64,000 nt of DNA from Ga0077560 sp046330395 (GTDB lineage Bacteria; Actinomycetota; Thermoleophilia; Miltoncostaeales; Miltoncostaeaceae): the NCBI GenBank assembly GCA_046330395.1, contig JAXLSS010000010.1, positions 40,793-104,792 on the forward strand, given 5' to 3'. The number at the start of each line of letters is the position of its first letter. Positions within the stretch are counted from its first letter, which is position 1. A program made the translations under genes and the position numbers. Positions 26,640-35,128 of the stretch are shown here, piece after piece. Below the pieces are notes generated by a model. The model saw only the letters and a list, made by a program, of their open reading frames with translations. It had not been told where the DNA came from and made no database searches.

Positions 26640-27029
26640 TCAGCGCGTGACGGTGAACGTGAACGTCCCCGTCTCGCGGTGGCCGTCGTCGGCCACGATG
26701 GTCCACCGCACGCGGTACCTGCCGGTGGTGTCCGATCGCGTGCCCACCAGCACCTGCGCGTGGTTCCTCGGGTTGAGCCGGACCCGCGTGGCGTGGTCGG
26801 TGGCGCCGGACCGCACCGTCACCGAGCTCACCCTGGCGATGGGCTCGTCGAATGTGACGCGCACCGTCCCGGGCAGGTGCTTCACCGTGGCCCCGTTGGC
26901 GGGGCTGCTGCTCTTGAGGCCGGCGTGCCCCAGGGCCACGCCGGCCGTGACGGCCAGCGCTCCGGCGGCGGCCACACCCATCAGGATCAGGCGGGCGCGA
27001 TGTGGTGCACCCGTGATGTCGCGGTTCAT
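26640..27029 (-). CDS. CopC-domain periplasmic/secreted copper-binding protein
   Basis: 129 residues. Signal peptide (about 1-34, LMGVAAAGALAVTAGVALG), then a mature start HAGLKSSSPANGA and the C-terminal WTIVADDGHRETGTFTFTV. The new N-terminal His plus the Asp-x-His pair late in the chain are the Cu(II) ligands of CopC proteins. The start has AGAGGA six bases upstream. The next gene upstream encodes a five-helix membrane protein, so the pair may handle copper at the envelope. It is smaller than CopC-CopD fusions, and no CopD signature is present. Confidence 0.88.
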   Translation of the reverse strand: MNRDITGAPHRARLILMGVAAAGALAVTAGVALGHAGLKSSSPANGATVKHLPGTVRVTFDEPIARVSSVTVRSGATDHATRVRLNPRNHAQVLVGTRSDTTGRYRVRWTIVADDGHRETGTFTFTVTR

Positions 27030-27085
27030 GGATCGTCCTCTCGGATCGTCGTTTGCCCGCGGACGCGTCGCGCGCGTCCACGTCC

Positions 27086-27631
27086 TCAACCGGTGACGAT
27101 CCGGATCGGCGGCCCCCGCGTGCGGCGTGGTCCCCGTCGCGGTGCGGTGCACCACACCGACACGGCGTGCGCCAGCCGCACGTAGGGTGAGGGGCGGTGT
27201 GCACGCGGCGAGACGCCCCGCAGCACCTCCAGCGCCCGGCCGGCGAGCTCCAGCAGGCGTTCCAGGCGAACCAGCACCGCGCCCAGCAGCACCAGGGCGG
27301 TGCCGTGGGTGAGCACGGCCGCGGGTGTGACAAGCGCCGTGTGCGCGTGCCCGGTGAGGCCCAGCGTCCACGGCGCGGCCACCGCCAGGATGTGCACCGC
27401 GGCCTGCGCCGCGGCCAGCCCGGTCAGCACCCGGAGGGGCCCGCGGGCCGCGAAGGCACCGGGCCGCGGCCCGCAGAGTGCCGCCAGGCTGATGAGCCCG
27501 GCCCACACGGCGGGCGCGACGGGCAGCACGCGCAGACCACCGGTGGCGGCGGCGTGTGCGCACAGCGCCGAGGCGATGGCGGCGGCGCCCCGCGCCGCGC
27601 GGCGCAGGGCGTGAGCCCGGTGAGGGTGCAT
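27086..27631 (-). CDS. Multi-spanning membrane protein next to copC
   Basis: 181 residues with about five hydrophobic segments (around AIASALCAHAAATGG, VLPVAPAVWAGLISLAALC, VLTGLAAAQAAVHILAVAAPW, HTALVTPAAVLTHGTALVLLGAVLV). Histidines lie within or near the helices (HAHTAL, LTHGTAL) and could be metal ligands. Start set at the ATG at 27631, because TAGGCT lies exactly seven bases upstream, the leaderless spacing used elsewhere here; an in-frame ATG at 27670 is less likely. I cannot assign a family. Same strand as copC and 56 bases from it, so probably co-transcribed and linked to copper. Confidence 0.6.
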   Translation of the reverse strand: MHPHRAHALRRAARGAAAIASALCAHAAATGGLRVLPVAPAVWAGLISLAALCGPRPGAFAARGPLRVLTGLAAAQAAVHILAVAAPWTLGLTGHAHTALVTPAAVLTHGTALVLLGAVLVRLERLLELAGRALEVLRGVSPRAHRPSPYVRLAHAVSVWCTAPRRGPRRTRGPPIRIVTG

Positions 27632-27638
27632 CGCGGCG

Positions 27639-27644
27639 AGCCTA
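27639..27644 (-). promoter_or_regulatory. Leaderless -10 element of the copC-linked operon
   Basis: TAGGCT (minus strand) followed by seven bases and the ATG at 27631; matches the TAnnnT-N6/7-start pattern recurring in this window. Confidence 0.45.
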
Positions 27645-27708
27645 CCCGCCCCGGGCAGGACCTGGGGCATGCATCAAGCGGATCCGCCGAGCCGCCGATG
27701 ACGGTGGG

Positions 27709-29664
27709 GTGAGACGCAGACCGCGCACACGGCGCTTCGTGGTCGCCCTGGCCGGGCTGGCCGGCGTGATCGTCGCGCTCGCCGCACTGGCGCTGGTGAC
27801 GGGTGTGGGCACACGGGCCGCCGCCGACCGCACGGCCCGCGCCATCCGCATCGCCGACGTCTACCAGCGCGCCCGCTTCGCGGTGGGCGACGAGGAGTCG
27901 CTGGAACGCAAGTACCGCCTGGAGCCGTCGCCCGGGGTGCGCGACCGCTACGAGGCGGCCGCGTCCGAGCTGGAGGCGGCGCTGGGGGAGATCCGCGGGG
28001 TGGGCGATGCCACCGACGGGGCCACGGCGCAGCGGCTGCTGGAGATGCACCGCCGCTATCTCACTGCCATCCGGGGCATGTTCGCCGCCGTGGACGCGCG
28101 GGACACCGCGACCGTGCTGCGCATCGACCGCACCCGGGTGGACCCGCTGTTCGACCCCATCCAGTCGGCTGTGCAGTCCACCGCCGCGGCGCACCGCGCG
28201 GAGGCGCTGGGGACGCTCGCCACGCTGCAGCGGCGTGAGAGCTCGCGCCTGGTGGCCACCCTGGCGGCATTCGGTGTGGGGCTGGTGCTGCTGGCCGTGT
28301 TCGCGCTGATGCTGATGCGGGCGGGCGGGCACCTGCGCCACCTGGCGGCGGCCAGCGAGCACGACGCGCTGCACGATGCGCTGACGGGGCTGCCCAACCG
28401 CCGGCTCATGCTGGACCGCCTGCAGCACACCGCCGACGCCTCCAGCGGAGGGCAGGTGCCGTTCAGCGTCCTCGCCATCGACCTGGACGGATTCAAGGAG
28501 ATCAACGACACCCTGGGCTATCCGGCGGGGGACGCCCTGCTGGCGGCGCTGGCCCCGCGGCTGCAGGCGGCGCTGCGCCCCGGGGACACGGTGGCCCGCA
28601 TGGCGGGCGACGAGTTCTCGGTGCTGCTGCCCGGGCTGGGGTCGGCGGACGCCACCGGCGTGGCCGAGCGGCTGCTGGGGGTGGTGCGCGAGCCCATCGC
28701 GGTGGGGGAGATCCGCCTGAACGTGGACGCGTGCATCGGCATCGCCAGCGGACCCGAGCACGGCAACCGCTTCGACCTGCTGCTGCAGCGCGCCGACGTG
28801 GCCATGCACCTGGCCAAGACCCGCCACGGGGCGGTGGAGGTGTACGACCCCGGCCGCGACCCGCACGACACCGACAAGCTGCTCCTTGCCGGCGACCTGC
28901 GCCGGGCGGTGGCCGACGACGAGCTGGTGGTGCACTACCAGCCCAAGTACGACCTTCGCGACATGTCCCCGGTGGGTGCTGAGGCGCTGGTGCGCTGGGC
29001 GCACCCGGAGCGTGGCATGGTGCCGCCCGACGCCTTCATCCCCATCGCCGAACGCACGGGCCTGATCCGCCCGCTCACCCAGCTGGTGCTGCGCAAGGCC
29101 GCCCGGCAGTGCCGCGCATGGGCCCGCGAGGGGCTGGACCTGCACGTGGCGGTGAACATCTCCGTGGCCAGCCTGTCCGACGACGGGTTCGCGGCGGACG
29201 TGCGCGAGACGCTCATGGCCACGGGCCTCGACCCCGGGCGGCTGGAACTGGAGATCACCGAGTCCACCATCATGGCCGACCCCCAGCGCGCCCTGCGCAC
29301 CCTGCGCGAGCTGGCCGACATGGGGATCCGGCTGTCCATCGACGACTTCGGCACCGGCCACTCGTCCCTGGCGTATCTGCGAACCCTCCCGGTGAGCGAG
29401 ATCAAGATCGACCGGTCCTTCGTGCGCAACCTCGCCGCCTGCCCCTCCGACCAGTCCATCGTGCGGTCCACCGTCGACCTGGTGCACTCGCTGGGGCTGG
29501 CCGTCGTGGCCGAGGGCGTGGAGGACGCGGGGGCACTCGAGATCCTCCGCGGAATGGGCTGCGACACGGCCCAGGGCTACCACATGTGCCGGCCCGTCCC
29601 GCCGCCGGAGCTCACCTCGCGGCTGGTGGGCGCCGCGCCGTCCGGCGGTGGCCCGGCGGCGTAG
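27709..29664 (+). CDS. GGDEF-EAL cyclic-di-GMP enzyme with periplasmic sensor
   Basis: 651 residues. Two membrane helices (about 9-32 and 184-205) bracket a helical extracytoplasmic sensor domain of about 150 residues. GGDEF domain: DALTGLPNRR, then MAGDEFSVLL (first Gly of GGDEF replaced by Ala, a variant still found in active cyclases). EAL domain: GAEALVRWAHPERG, NISVASL, EITES, DDFGTGHSSLAYL, KIDRSFV, VAEGVED, all the metal- and catalysis-linked residues of an active phosphodiesterase. It may therefore both make and break c-di-GMP, with the EAL side complete. The GTG at 27709 is the start; no strong ribosome site. It faces a c-di-GMP HD-GYP gene across a 510-base gap. Confidence 0.92.
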   Translation: MRRRPRTRRFVVALAGLAGVIVALAALALVTGVGTRAAADRTARAIRIADVYQRARFAVGDEESLERKYRLEPSPGVRDRYEAAASELEAALGEIRGVGDATDGATAQRLLEMHRRYLTAIRGMFAAVDARDTATVLRIDRTRVDPLFDPIQSAVQSTAAAHRAEALGTLATLQRRESSRLVATLAAFGVGLVLLAVFALMLMRAGGHLRHLAAASEHDALHDALTGLPNRRLMLDRLQHTADASSGGQVPFSVLAIDLDGFKEINDTLGYPAGDALLAALAPRLQAALRPGDTVARMAGDEFSVLLPGLGSADATGVAERLLGVVREPIAVGEIRLNVDACIGIASGPEHGNRFDLLLQRADVAMHLAKTRHGAVEVYDPGRDPHDTDKLLLAGDLRRAVADDELVVHYQPKYDLRDMSPVGAEALVRWAHPERGMVPPDAFIPIAERTGLIRPLTQLVLRKAARQCRAWAREGLDLHVAVNISVASLSDDGFAADVRETLMATGLDPGRLELEITESTIMADPQRALRTLRELADMGIRLSIDDFGTGHSSLAYLRTLPVSEIKIDRSFVRNLAACPSDQSIVRSTVDLVHSLGLAVVAEGVEDAGALEILRGMGCDTAQGYHMCRPVPPPELTSRLVGAAPSGGGPAA

Positions 29665-30148
29665 CGGGTCGCGCGCGGCCGCCGCCCGGCTGCGGGGTCG
29701 TGATGCGCGCAGTGGCGGCCTCGGAGGGCCGTCGCAGCGGGAACGCGGTGAGGAGACCGCTGCCGCCACGGCCTGTGGCTCACCACCGAGCGGCGCACGA
29801 CGCCGTCGCGCTTCCCGGCCGTGGCCCGTGCGGCCGAGGACGTGGTGCCGGCCACCCTCAGCGCCGCAGAGCGCGCGCGGCTGACATGCCTGCCGGCCAA
29901 GGTGGCCGCACCCTCGGGTGCGCGCGGCGTCCGCCTCCCCTGGGACACCGCACGCACCATGCGCGCCCGTCTGCGCGGCCGGGACCGGGTTCGGCTGCCG
30001 GTCGTGGTGCGCGGTCGGTGCGTCGCAGCCACCCCCCGGGTCGCGTCCGCGTGGCGCGCGGCGGGTGATCGGCTGCACCCCTGTCATCGACCGCGGCGGG
30101 CCCGGTCCACGCCACCGGTAGACGAACTCCGCATCCATATCGCCGGAA
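29665..30148. other. Gene-free gap, possible coding remnant
   Basis: Almost 500 bases between the convergent GGDEF-EAL and HD-GYP genes. Open frames exist, but composition and lack of starts do not support them. One frame near 29820-30040 contains RARLRGRDRVRLPVVVRG, which resembles the C-terminal strands of the surface proteins in this window; it may be a decayed fragment. No RNA gene recognised. Confidence 0.3.
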
Positions 30149-30167
30149 ACCGCGGGTGATCCGCGGT
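30149..30167. terminator. Hairpin after the HD-GYP gene
   Basis: Perfect 7-bp stem ACCGCGG/CCGCGGT with a 5-nt loop, eight bases beyond the HD-GYP stop codon. It lacks a T-run; likely a terminator. Confidence 0.45.
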
Positions 30168-30174
30168 AACCGGT

Positions 30175-31566
30175 TCAGGCGGACTGCTGGCGCAGCACCT
30201 CGGAGGCGGCGATGAGGTCGGCCTTGGCCTCGTGCTCGGCCACCACCAGGCGGGCCAGCACGGCCACGATGACCGGGTCCAGCTGCGACCCGGCCACCGT
30301 GTGCAGTTCGGCGAGGGCCACGTCGAAGGACATGGCCTGCCGGTAGGAGCGCGAGCTGGTCATGGCGTGCCAGGTGTCGCAGGCGGCCACGATGCGCGAC
30401 TCCACGGGGATGCCCTCGCCCGCAAGGCCGTCCGGGTAGCCGCTGCCGTCCCAGCGCTCGTGGTGGGCCCGCACGATGCGGCCCACGTCGCTCATGGTGC
30501 CGCCCACGGTGTCCAGCATGCGCTGGCCCTCAACCGTGTGGGTCTTGATGATCTCCCACTCCTCGGCGTCCAGCGGCCCGCGCTTGTTGATGATGTTCTT
30601 GGGGATGGCCACCTTGCCGACGTCGTGCAGCAGGGCGCCGAACTCCACCCGGCGGCGCTGGGCGCTGTCCAGCCCCAGTGCGTCGGCCACGCCCAGGGCC
30701 AGCGCCACCACGCTCTTGCAGTGCTCCCCGGTGTACTCGTCGTCGGATTCGATGACGTCGCCCAGCACCATGGCCGTGCCGCGGTAGGCGTTGCTGAGCT
30801 CCACCAGCTGCTCCAGGCGCTGGCGACGCTCGGCGGCGAAGGCGTGCAGCAGGATCAGCAGCGGGGCGGCCAGCAGCAGGGCCCAGCTGCGGTGCTGGGT
30901 GGCGATGGCCAGCGCGTACCCCACCGGGGCCAGCGACACGTCCACGATGTACACCCACTCCGACTCGCGCAGCTGCTCCCGCAGCGACGGTCCGTCCAGC
31001 AGGGTCTCGCGCACGGCCGAAGCCGCCAGGTCGCAGCCGATCTGCGCCGCCAGGGCCCCGATCATCAGCGGCAGGTTGGGATGGTGCGGTTCGAAGGCGC
31101 CCCCCACCCCGAACACCACCGCGGGCCCCACGCTGAACCACGCGTTGGGCAGCGCCAGCAGCAGCCGGTCGGGTGCCGCGCGTCGCCGCACCACGTCCGG
31201 CAGGCCGGCCAGCAGCAGCGCGGCCGCCGTGACCGCCGGGAACAGGCCGGCGGGCACCAGGTACAGCACCGGCACGGACACCAGCATGATCGGCACCGTG
31301 TAGCCGCTGGGGATGGCGAAGCGCACGTGGCTGGCGATGGCCATCATCAGCACCGCGATGGCCAGCTCCCACCACCCGGGCACCGGCGCGGTGGGGAGCA
31401 GCACCGCCAGAGTCGCGGCGACCACCAGGAACGCCACGCCGACGGCGGCCTCGATCCTCCGCTCGCTGCGGTTCAGGGGCTCCGCGTCACGTCCGAGGGC
31501 CTCCGCAAGGCGGTCCTCGTCGGTGCGTCGTAAGCGTGCAGGGGCCTCACTGGCACTGGTGGCCAT
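30175..31566 (-). CDS. Membrane HD-GYP cyclic-di-GMP phosphodiesterase
   Basis: 463 residues. The N-terminal 240 residues hold about seven to eight hydrophobic helices forming a membrane sensor unit. The C-terminal HD-GYP domain has EHCKSV, the HD pair in LLHDVGKVAIP, HTVEGQRML, and HHERWDGSGYPDGL with the diagnostic GYP, plus the later CDTWHAMTSSRSYR. Such domains hydrolyse c-di-GMP to pGpG or GMP using a di- or tri-iron site. Expected to lower c-di-GMP in response to a membrane signal. It follows the FAD oxidoreductase gene by 57 bases on the same strand. Confidence 0.92.
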   Translation of the reverse strand: MATSASEAPARLRRTDEDRLAEALGRDAEPLNRSERRIEAAVGVAFLVVAATLAVLLPTAPVPGWWELAIAVLMMAIASHVRFAIPSGYTVPIMLVSVPVLYLVPAGLFPAVTAAALLLAGLPDVVRRRAAPDRLLLALPNAWFSVGPAVVFGVGGAFEPHHPNLPLMIGALAAQIGCDLAASAVRETLLDGPSLREQLRESEWVYIVDVSLAPVGYALAIATQHRSWALLLAAPLLILLHAFAAERRQRLEQLVELSNAYRGTAMVLGDVIESDDEYTGEHCKSVVALALGVADALGLDSAQRRRVEFGALLHDVGKVAIPKNIINKRGPLDAEEWEIIKTHTVEGQRMLDTVGGTMSDVGRIVRAHHERWDGSGYPDGLAGEGIPVESRIVAACDTWHAMTSSRSYRQAMSFDVALAELHTVAGSQLDPVIVAVLARLVVAEHEAKADLIAASEVLRQQSA

Positions 31567-31623
31567 ACATCAGTTGTCGCCACACCGCGGCACCCCCTTG
31601 AGGGTGACGCCGGGCGAACTTCT

Positions 31624-32553
31624 CTACTGGAGGCCGATGAGGTCCCGCGCCGCGCGCCGGCCGGACTCGGCCACGGCGGCCAGGCCCAGGGCGATGCTGT
31701 CGCCCGCGATGCGCACGCGGTGGCCGGACGGGTTCACCGCCGACGGGTCGGCGGGCGCCACCGGGTCGGCGTAGCGCCAGCGTTTCACCTGCACCCAGGC
31801 GGGTTCGGCGGCGGCGCCCACGGCGGCGTTGAGCGCCGGAAGCACCCTGTCCAGGATGTCGGCGTCGGCGGCGTCCAGCAGCACCGCGGACGCCTCCGGG
31901 GTGAGCCGCGCCACCACCGGAACCACACCGTCCACCGGTGGGCGCGACTTCGCGCACTCGTTGGTGATGCGCACGAACGGCGGGGTCACGGCGAACGGGT
32001 CCAGCCCCGCGGGCTCGGGGATGGCGTAGCCGGCCAGGATCATCACCGCCGGGTGGTACGCCACCGCGCGCAGCGCGGCCACGCGGGCGGGGTCCGCGCC
32101 GCTCGCCTCCAGCAGGTCCGCGGCCTGCGGGGCGGGCGCGGTGACGATCACCGCGTCCACGGTGCCGTGGGTGTTGCCCTGCTCGCCGGCCAGCTCGAAA
32201 CCCGCGCCGGAGGGCCGGAGGGCCGCGATGCGCGTGGCCAGCACCACCTCCAGGCCGTCGGCGGCCAGCTTGGCCAGGCGCGTGGCGCCCGAGCGGTACG
32301 CGGTCCCCTCGGGCAGGTCGGCGCGGTCATCGGCGGGCAGCTGTTCCAGCAGCCGCGCCAGGGCGCCGTCGTCGTCGCCGCCCTCGATGACGGGCGCGCC
32401 GTGATCCACCACCGTGCCGCCCACGCGCCGGGCCGCCAGGCGGCCCCCCAGCCCGCGGCTCTTCTCCACCATCACCACCTCGTGGCCGGCCGCGCGCAGC
32501 TCCCGCGCCGCCACCACGCCCGCCAGGCCCGCGCCGATGATCCCCACCCGCAT
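31624..32553 (-). CDS. FAD/NAD(P)-dependent amine oxidase-like oxidoreductase (renalase-like)
   Basis: 309 residues. The N-terminal dinucleotide fold MRVGIIGAGLAGVVAARELRAAG is followed by GHEVVMVEKSRGLGGRLAARR, the typical FAD-binding GxGxxG...E and GGR motifs of the amine oxidase/renalase group. It ends with VRIAGDSIALGLAAVAESGRRAA, the second FAD-contact region (usually GDxxxxxxVExAxxSG). It probably oxidises a nicotinamide-type or amine substrate. The ATG at 32553 has a GGGGGGA stretch upstream. It stands between the HD-GYP gene and the SDR-DUF2867 gene on the same strand; function relative to them is unclear. Confidence 0.85.
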   Translation of the reverse strand: MRVGIIGAGLAGVVAARELRAAGHEVVMVEKSRGLGGRLAARRVGGTVVDHGAPVIEGGDDDGALARLLEQLPADDRADLPEGTAYRSGATRLAKLAADGLEVVLATRIAALRPSGAGFELAGEQGNTHGTVDAVIVTAPAPQAADLLEASGADPARVAALRAVAYHPAVMILAGYAIPEPAGLDPFAVTPPFVRITNECAKSRPPVDGVVPVVARLTPEASAVLLDAADADILDRVLPALNAAVGAAAEPAWVQVKRWRYADPVAPADPSAVNPSGHRVRIAGDSIALGLAAVAESGRRAARDLIGLQ

Positions 32554-32612
32554 GTCATCCCCCCGGATCGCCGCGGGCACGATACCCGCCGCACCCGGGC
32601 GTGCGCCGCGGG

Positions 32613-34070
32613 TCAGTGGGCGTCGCCGGGCAGCGGGCGGGTGCCCTCCGCCATCTCGGCGATCACGCGCAGCATGCCCCGGAAGATGTGGGTGTGGAAC
32701 GGGGACACGGCCAGCCAGTAGAGGTGGCCGAGCAGCCCCTGGGGCTGGAAGAACGCCGTCTGGCGGATCTGGGTGCCGCCGCCGTCGCTCGGCTCCACGC
32801 GCCACTGCAGCACGGCGCGCCCCGGCAGGCGCATCTCGGCCGTCAGCCGCAGCAGGCGGTCCTGCTCGAACCCGTCCACACGCCAGAAGTCCAGGGTGTC
32901 GCCCACCGCCAGCCGCACGGGGTGCCGGCGGCCGCGGCGGATGCCCACGCCGCCCACCAGCAGGTCGATGGCACCGCGCAGCCACCACAGGCGGTTGCCC
33001 ACGTACCAGCCGTTGCGCCCGCCGATGCGCTGGATGGGGGCGAAGGCCCGCTCGGGTGAGACGTCCACGTGCACCCAGCGGGAGTCCACCCGCTCGCGTT
33101 CCAGGGGGGTGCCCACCTTGGTGCGGAAGGGGCCGGCGGCCGAGACGGCGTCCGACCACCGGGTGGCGGGCGCGTGCTGCTGGGCCAGGGCCAGCGCGAT
33201 GGCCCGGGTCGCCGGCACGGGGTGCACCTCGGGGAACGCATCGGCGGCGTCGTGGCGCGTGATGATGGTCTCGTTGCGCAGGCCGTCGATCATCTTGCGC
33301 GCCACCCGGGCGTACACGGGGGTGACCAGCCCCAGCCACAGGCTGGACAGGTGCGGGGTGAGCAGCGGCACGCGGATGATGCGCCGCTGCAGGCCCTGCT
33401 GGCGGGCGCACTCCAGCATGAGGCTCTCGTAGGTCATCACGTCCGGCCCGCCGATCTCGTACACCCCCGCCGGGCGGGAGGTGTCGCGGGCCGCCAGCAG
33501 GTAGGTCACCACGTCGTCGATGCCGATGGGCTGGGTGCGGGTGGTGACCCATCGCGGCGCCACCATCACGGGCAGGCGCCGCACCAGCGCGTTGATGGAC
33601 TCGAACGACAGGCTGCCCGCGCCCACCACGATGCCCGCCCGGAACTCGGTGGTGGGCACGCGGCGGGCCAGCACCGCGCCGGTCTCCTGACGGCTGGCCA
33701 GGTGGTCGGACAGGCCGCTCCCGTGGCCGAGCCCGCCCAGGTACACCACGCGGGCCACGCCCGCGGCGGCCGCGGCGTCGCCGAAGGCCGCCGCCGCCCG
33801 CCGGTCCTGGTCGGAGAAGTCGCCCGTGGCGCCCATGGAGTGCACCAGGTAGTAGGCCACCTCGATGCCCTCGAAGGCCCCGGCCAGGGATGCCGCGTCC
33901 ATCACGTCGCCGCGCACCACCTCGGTGGTGGCCGCCGTGCGGCGCAGCGCGGCCGGCCGCCGTGTGAGGCACCGCACCGGCACCCCGTCGGCCTCCAGCC
34001 GGGCCAGGAGGCGGCCCCCCACGTAGCCGGTGGCGCCGGTGAGGAGGATCGTCGGCCGGCCGGGGGTCAT
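32613..34070 (-). CDS. SDR-family protein with C-terminal DUF2867 domain
   Basis: 485 residues. Atypical extended SDR: NAD(P)-binding ILLTGATGYVGGRLL at the start, DVMDAASL and AYYLVHSM in the Rossmann part, RVVYLGGL at the strand before the active site. The usual YxxxK pair is absent. The C-terminal 170 residues (from about HVDVSPERAF, with GNRLWWLRGAIDLLVGG and FWRVDGFEQDRLLRL) are a DUF2867/SRPBCC-like lipid-binding barrel. Proteins with this exact pairing are common in actinobacteria and cyanobacteria, but their reaction is unknown. The ATG at 34070 is chosen over GTG 34094, because TAGGGT lies exactly seven bases upstream. Confidence 0.88.
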   Translation of the reverse strand: MTPGRPTILLTGATGYVGGRLLARLEADGVPVRCLTRRPAALRRTAATTEVVRGDVMDAASLAGAFEGIEVAYYLVHSMGATGDFSDQDRRAAAAFGDAAAAAGVARVVYLGGLGHGSGLSDHLASRQETGAVLARRVPTTEFRAGIVVGAGSLSFESINALVRRLPVMVAPRWVTTRTQPIGIDDVVTYLLAARDTSRPAGVYEIGGPDVMTYESLMLECARQQGLQRRIIRVPLLTPHLSSLWLGLVTPVYARVARKMIDGLRNETIITRHDAADAFPEVHPVPATRAIALALAQQHAPATRWSDAVSAAGPFRTKVGTPLERERVDSRWVHVDVSPERAFAPIQRIGGRNGWYVGNRLWWLRGAIDLLVGGVGIRRGRRHPVRLAVGDTLDFWRVDGFEQDRLLRLTAEMRLPGRAVLQWRVEPSDGGGTQIRQTAFFQPQGLLGHLYWLAVSPFHTHIFRGMLRVIAEMAEGTRPLPGDAH

Positions 34071-34077
34071 GCCGGGC

Positions 34078-34083
34078 ACCCTA
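34078..34083 (-). promoter_or_regulatory. Leaderless -10 element of the SDR-DUF2867 gene
   Basis: TAGGGT on the minus strand, seven bases before the ATG at 34070. Confidence 0.45.
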
Positions 34084-34110
34084 ACCAGGCGCACCCTCCC
34101 GCCGCCGCGA

Positions 34111-34138
34111 TTGTTTTAGGTGTTTTCACCACTGTAAG
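34111..34138 (+). promoter_or_regulatory. Candidate promoter with small inverted repeat
   Basis: The only AT-rich island of this divergent region. TTGTTT (34111-34116), 16 bases, then TGTAAG (34133-34138) make a weak sigma-70-like pair for the rightward gene. Between them GGTG-TTTT-CACC (34119-34130) is an inverted repeat that could be an operator or small hairpin. Confidence 0.35.
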
Positions 34139-34238
34139 CACCGCCTGCGGCTGGACACACTGCGTGGACGGATGGGCACCCCACGGTCATTCCCCATGCA
34201 GGGCCACCGCAAAAGCGCTGCGGCGTGGTGGGGGTGCC

Positions 34239-35011
34239 GTGCACGACGCTGAGCCGGTGGACTTCGGCCTGCACGGCCGGGTGGCGGTGATCGCCGCGGC
34301 GGATCCGCAACCGGCGGCCACCTGGGCCGACGCGCTGGCGGCTGCCGGCGCGCGGGTGGTGCTGGGCGTGGCCCGCGGGGGGCCACCGGTGGGGAGGTGA
34401 CCCCCGGCGACCACCGCCTCACCGTGACCTGCGACATCACCGACCACGCGCACGTGGCGGCGCTGATGGCCGCGGCCGACGCGCGGTTCGGCCGCATCGA
34501 CGTGCTGATGGTGGACCCCGCGGGTGCCGGTGGCGCCGGCCCCGGCGACCCGCCCTCCCATGAGCTGCTGCGCGAGACGGTGCGGATGCAACTCCTGGGG
34601 CTGTGGAACTGCGTCCGGGAGGCCGGGGCGCGCATGCTGCCGCGGGGCGCCGGTGCCGTCATCGTGGTGACCTCCGCCCCCGGCCGGGGCGACGACCCGT
34701 TCTTCCCCCCGGCCCACCGCGCCACCGCGGCGGCGCTGGAGGGCATGACCCGCAACCTGGCGCTGTCATGGGCCGGCCGGGGCGTGCGGGTGAACGCCCT
34801 GGCCCCCGGCATCGGCGACCCCGGGGCCCTGGTGGGCCCGCTGCGGTTCCTGGCGGGCGAGGCGTCCCGTCACGTCAACGGGCACACGCTGGTGGTGGAC
34901 GATGGGGCCTCCGTGGGTCTCGGCCACACCCGCGCGGACGACCACGCGTACGAGTTCCACGCCGTGCCGCCGCCCGACGAGGTGGGAGGTCACCCCTTCT
35001 GGCCGGGGTGA
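34239..35011 (+). CDS. Degenerate short-chain dehydrogenase-like protein, one frameshift
   Basis: About 257 residues after repair of a single-base loss near 34395 (the joint should read PPVGEVTPGDHRL). The fold is SDR/FabG-like: DITDHAHVAAL, RFGRIDVLM, GRGVRVNALAPG, HVNGHTLVVDDG. The first strand reads VAVIAAADPQPAA where active enzymes have TGxxxGIG, and the catalytic YxxxK is replaced by a segment reading PAHRATAAALEG, so it lacks both cofactor glycines and the catalytic Tyr/Lys. Probably not a dehydrogenase; a structural or regulatory homologue is more plausible (inference). GTG start at 34239. Confidence 0.7.
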
Positions 35012-35017
35012 ATCTCA

Positions 35018-35128
35018 GGGGCGGCCGCGGGATGGCCGCCCCCGGTGGTTTCGGCCCGGTGGTTCCCCGCCAGCCGGGCCGAACTCGTGCGGGGGGGGGC
35101 GGGGCCCCGCCGCCCCCCCGCCCCGCAC
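35018..35128. terminator. Cluster of three long hairpins between convergent genes
   Basis: 35018-35042: perfect 9-bp stem GGGGCGGCC/GGCCGCCCC. 35050-35083: perfect 10-bp stem TTCGGCCCGG/CCGGGCCGAA. 35087-35128: long G-run/C-run stem GTGCGGGG.../...CCCCGCAC reaching the stop codon of the next gene. Strong bidirectional termination expected; the 10-G run is also a likely sequencing weak spot. Confidence 0.65.

Noticed and set aside
29821..30159. A 112-residue open frame in the gap after the GGDEF-EAL gene
   Set aside because: No family pattern, no ribosome site, and composition like non-coding high-GC DNA; kept only as a possible remnant in the gap description.
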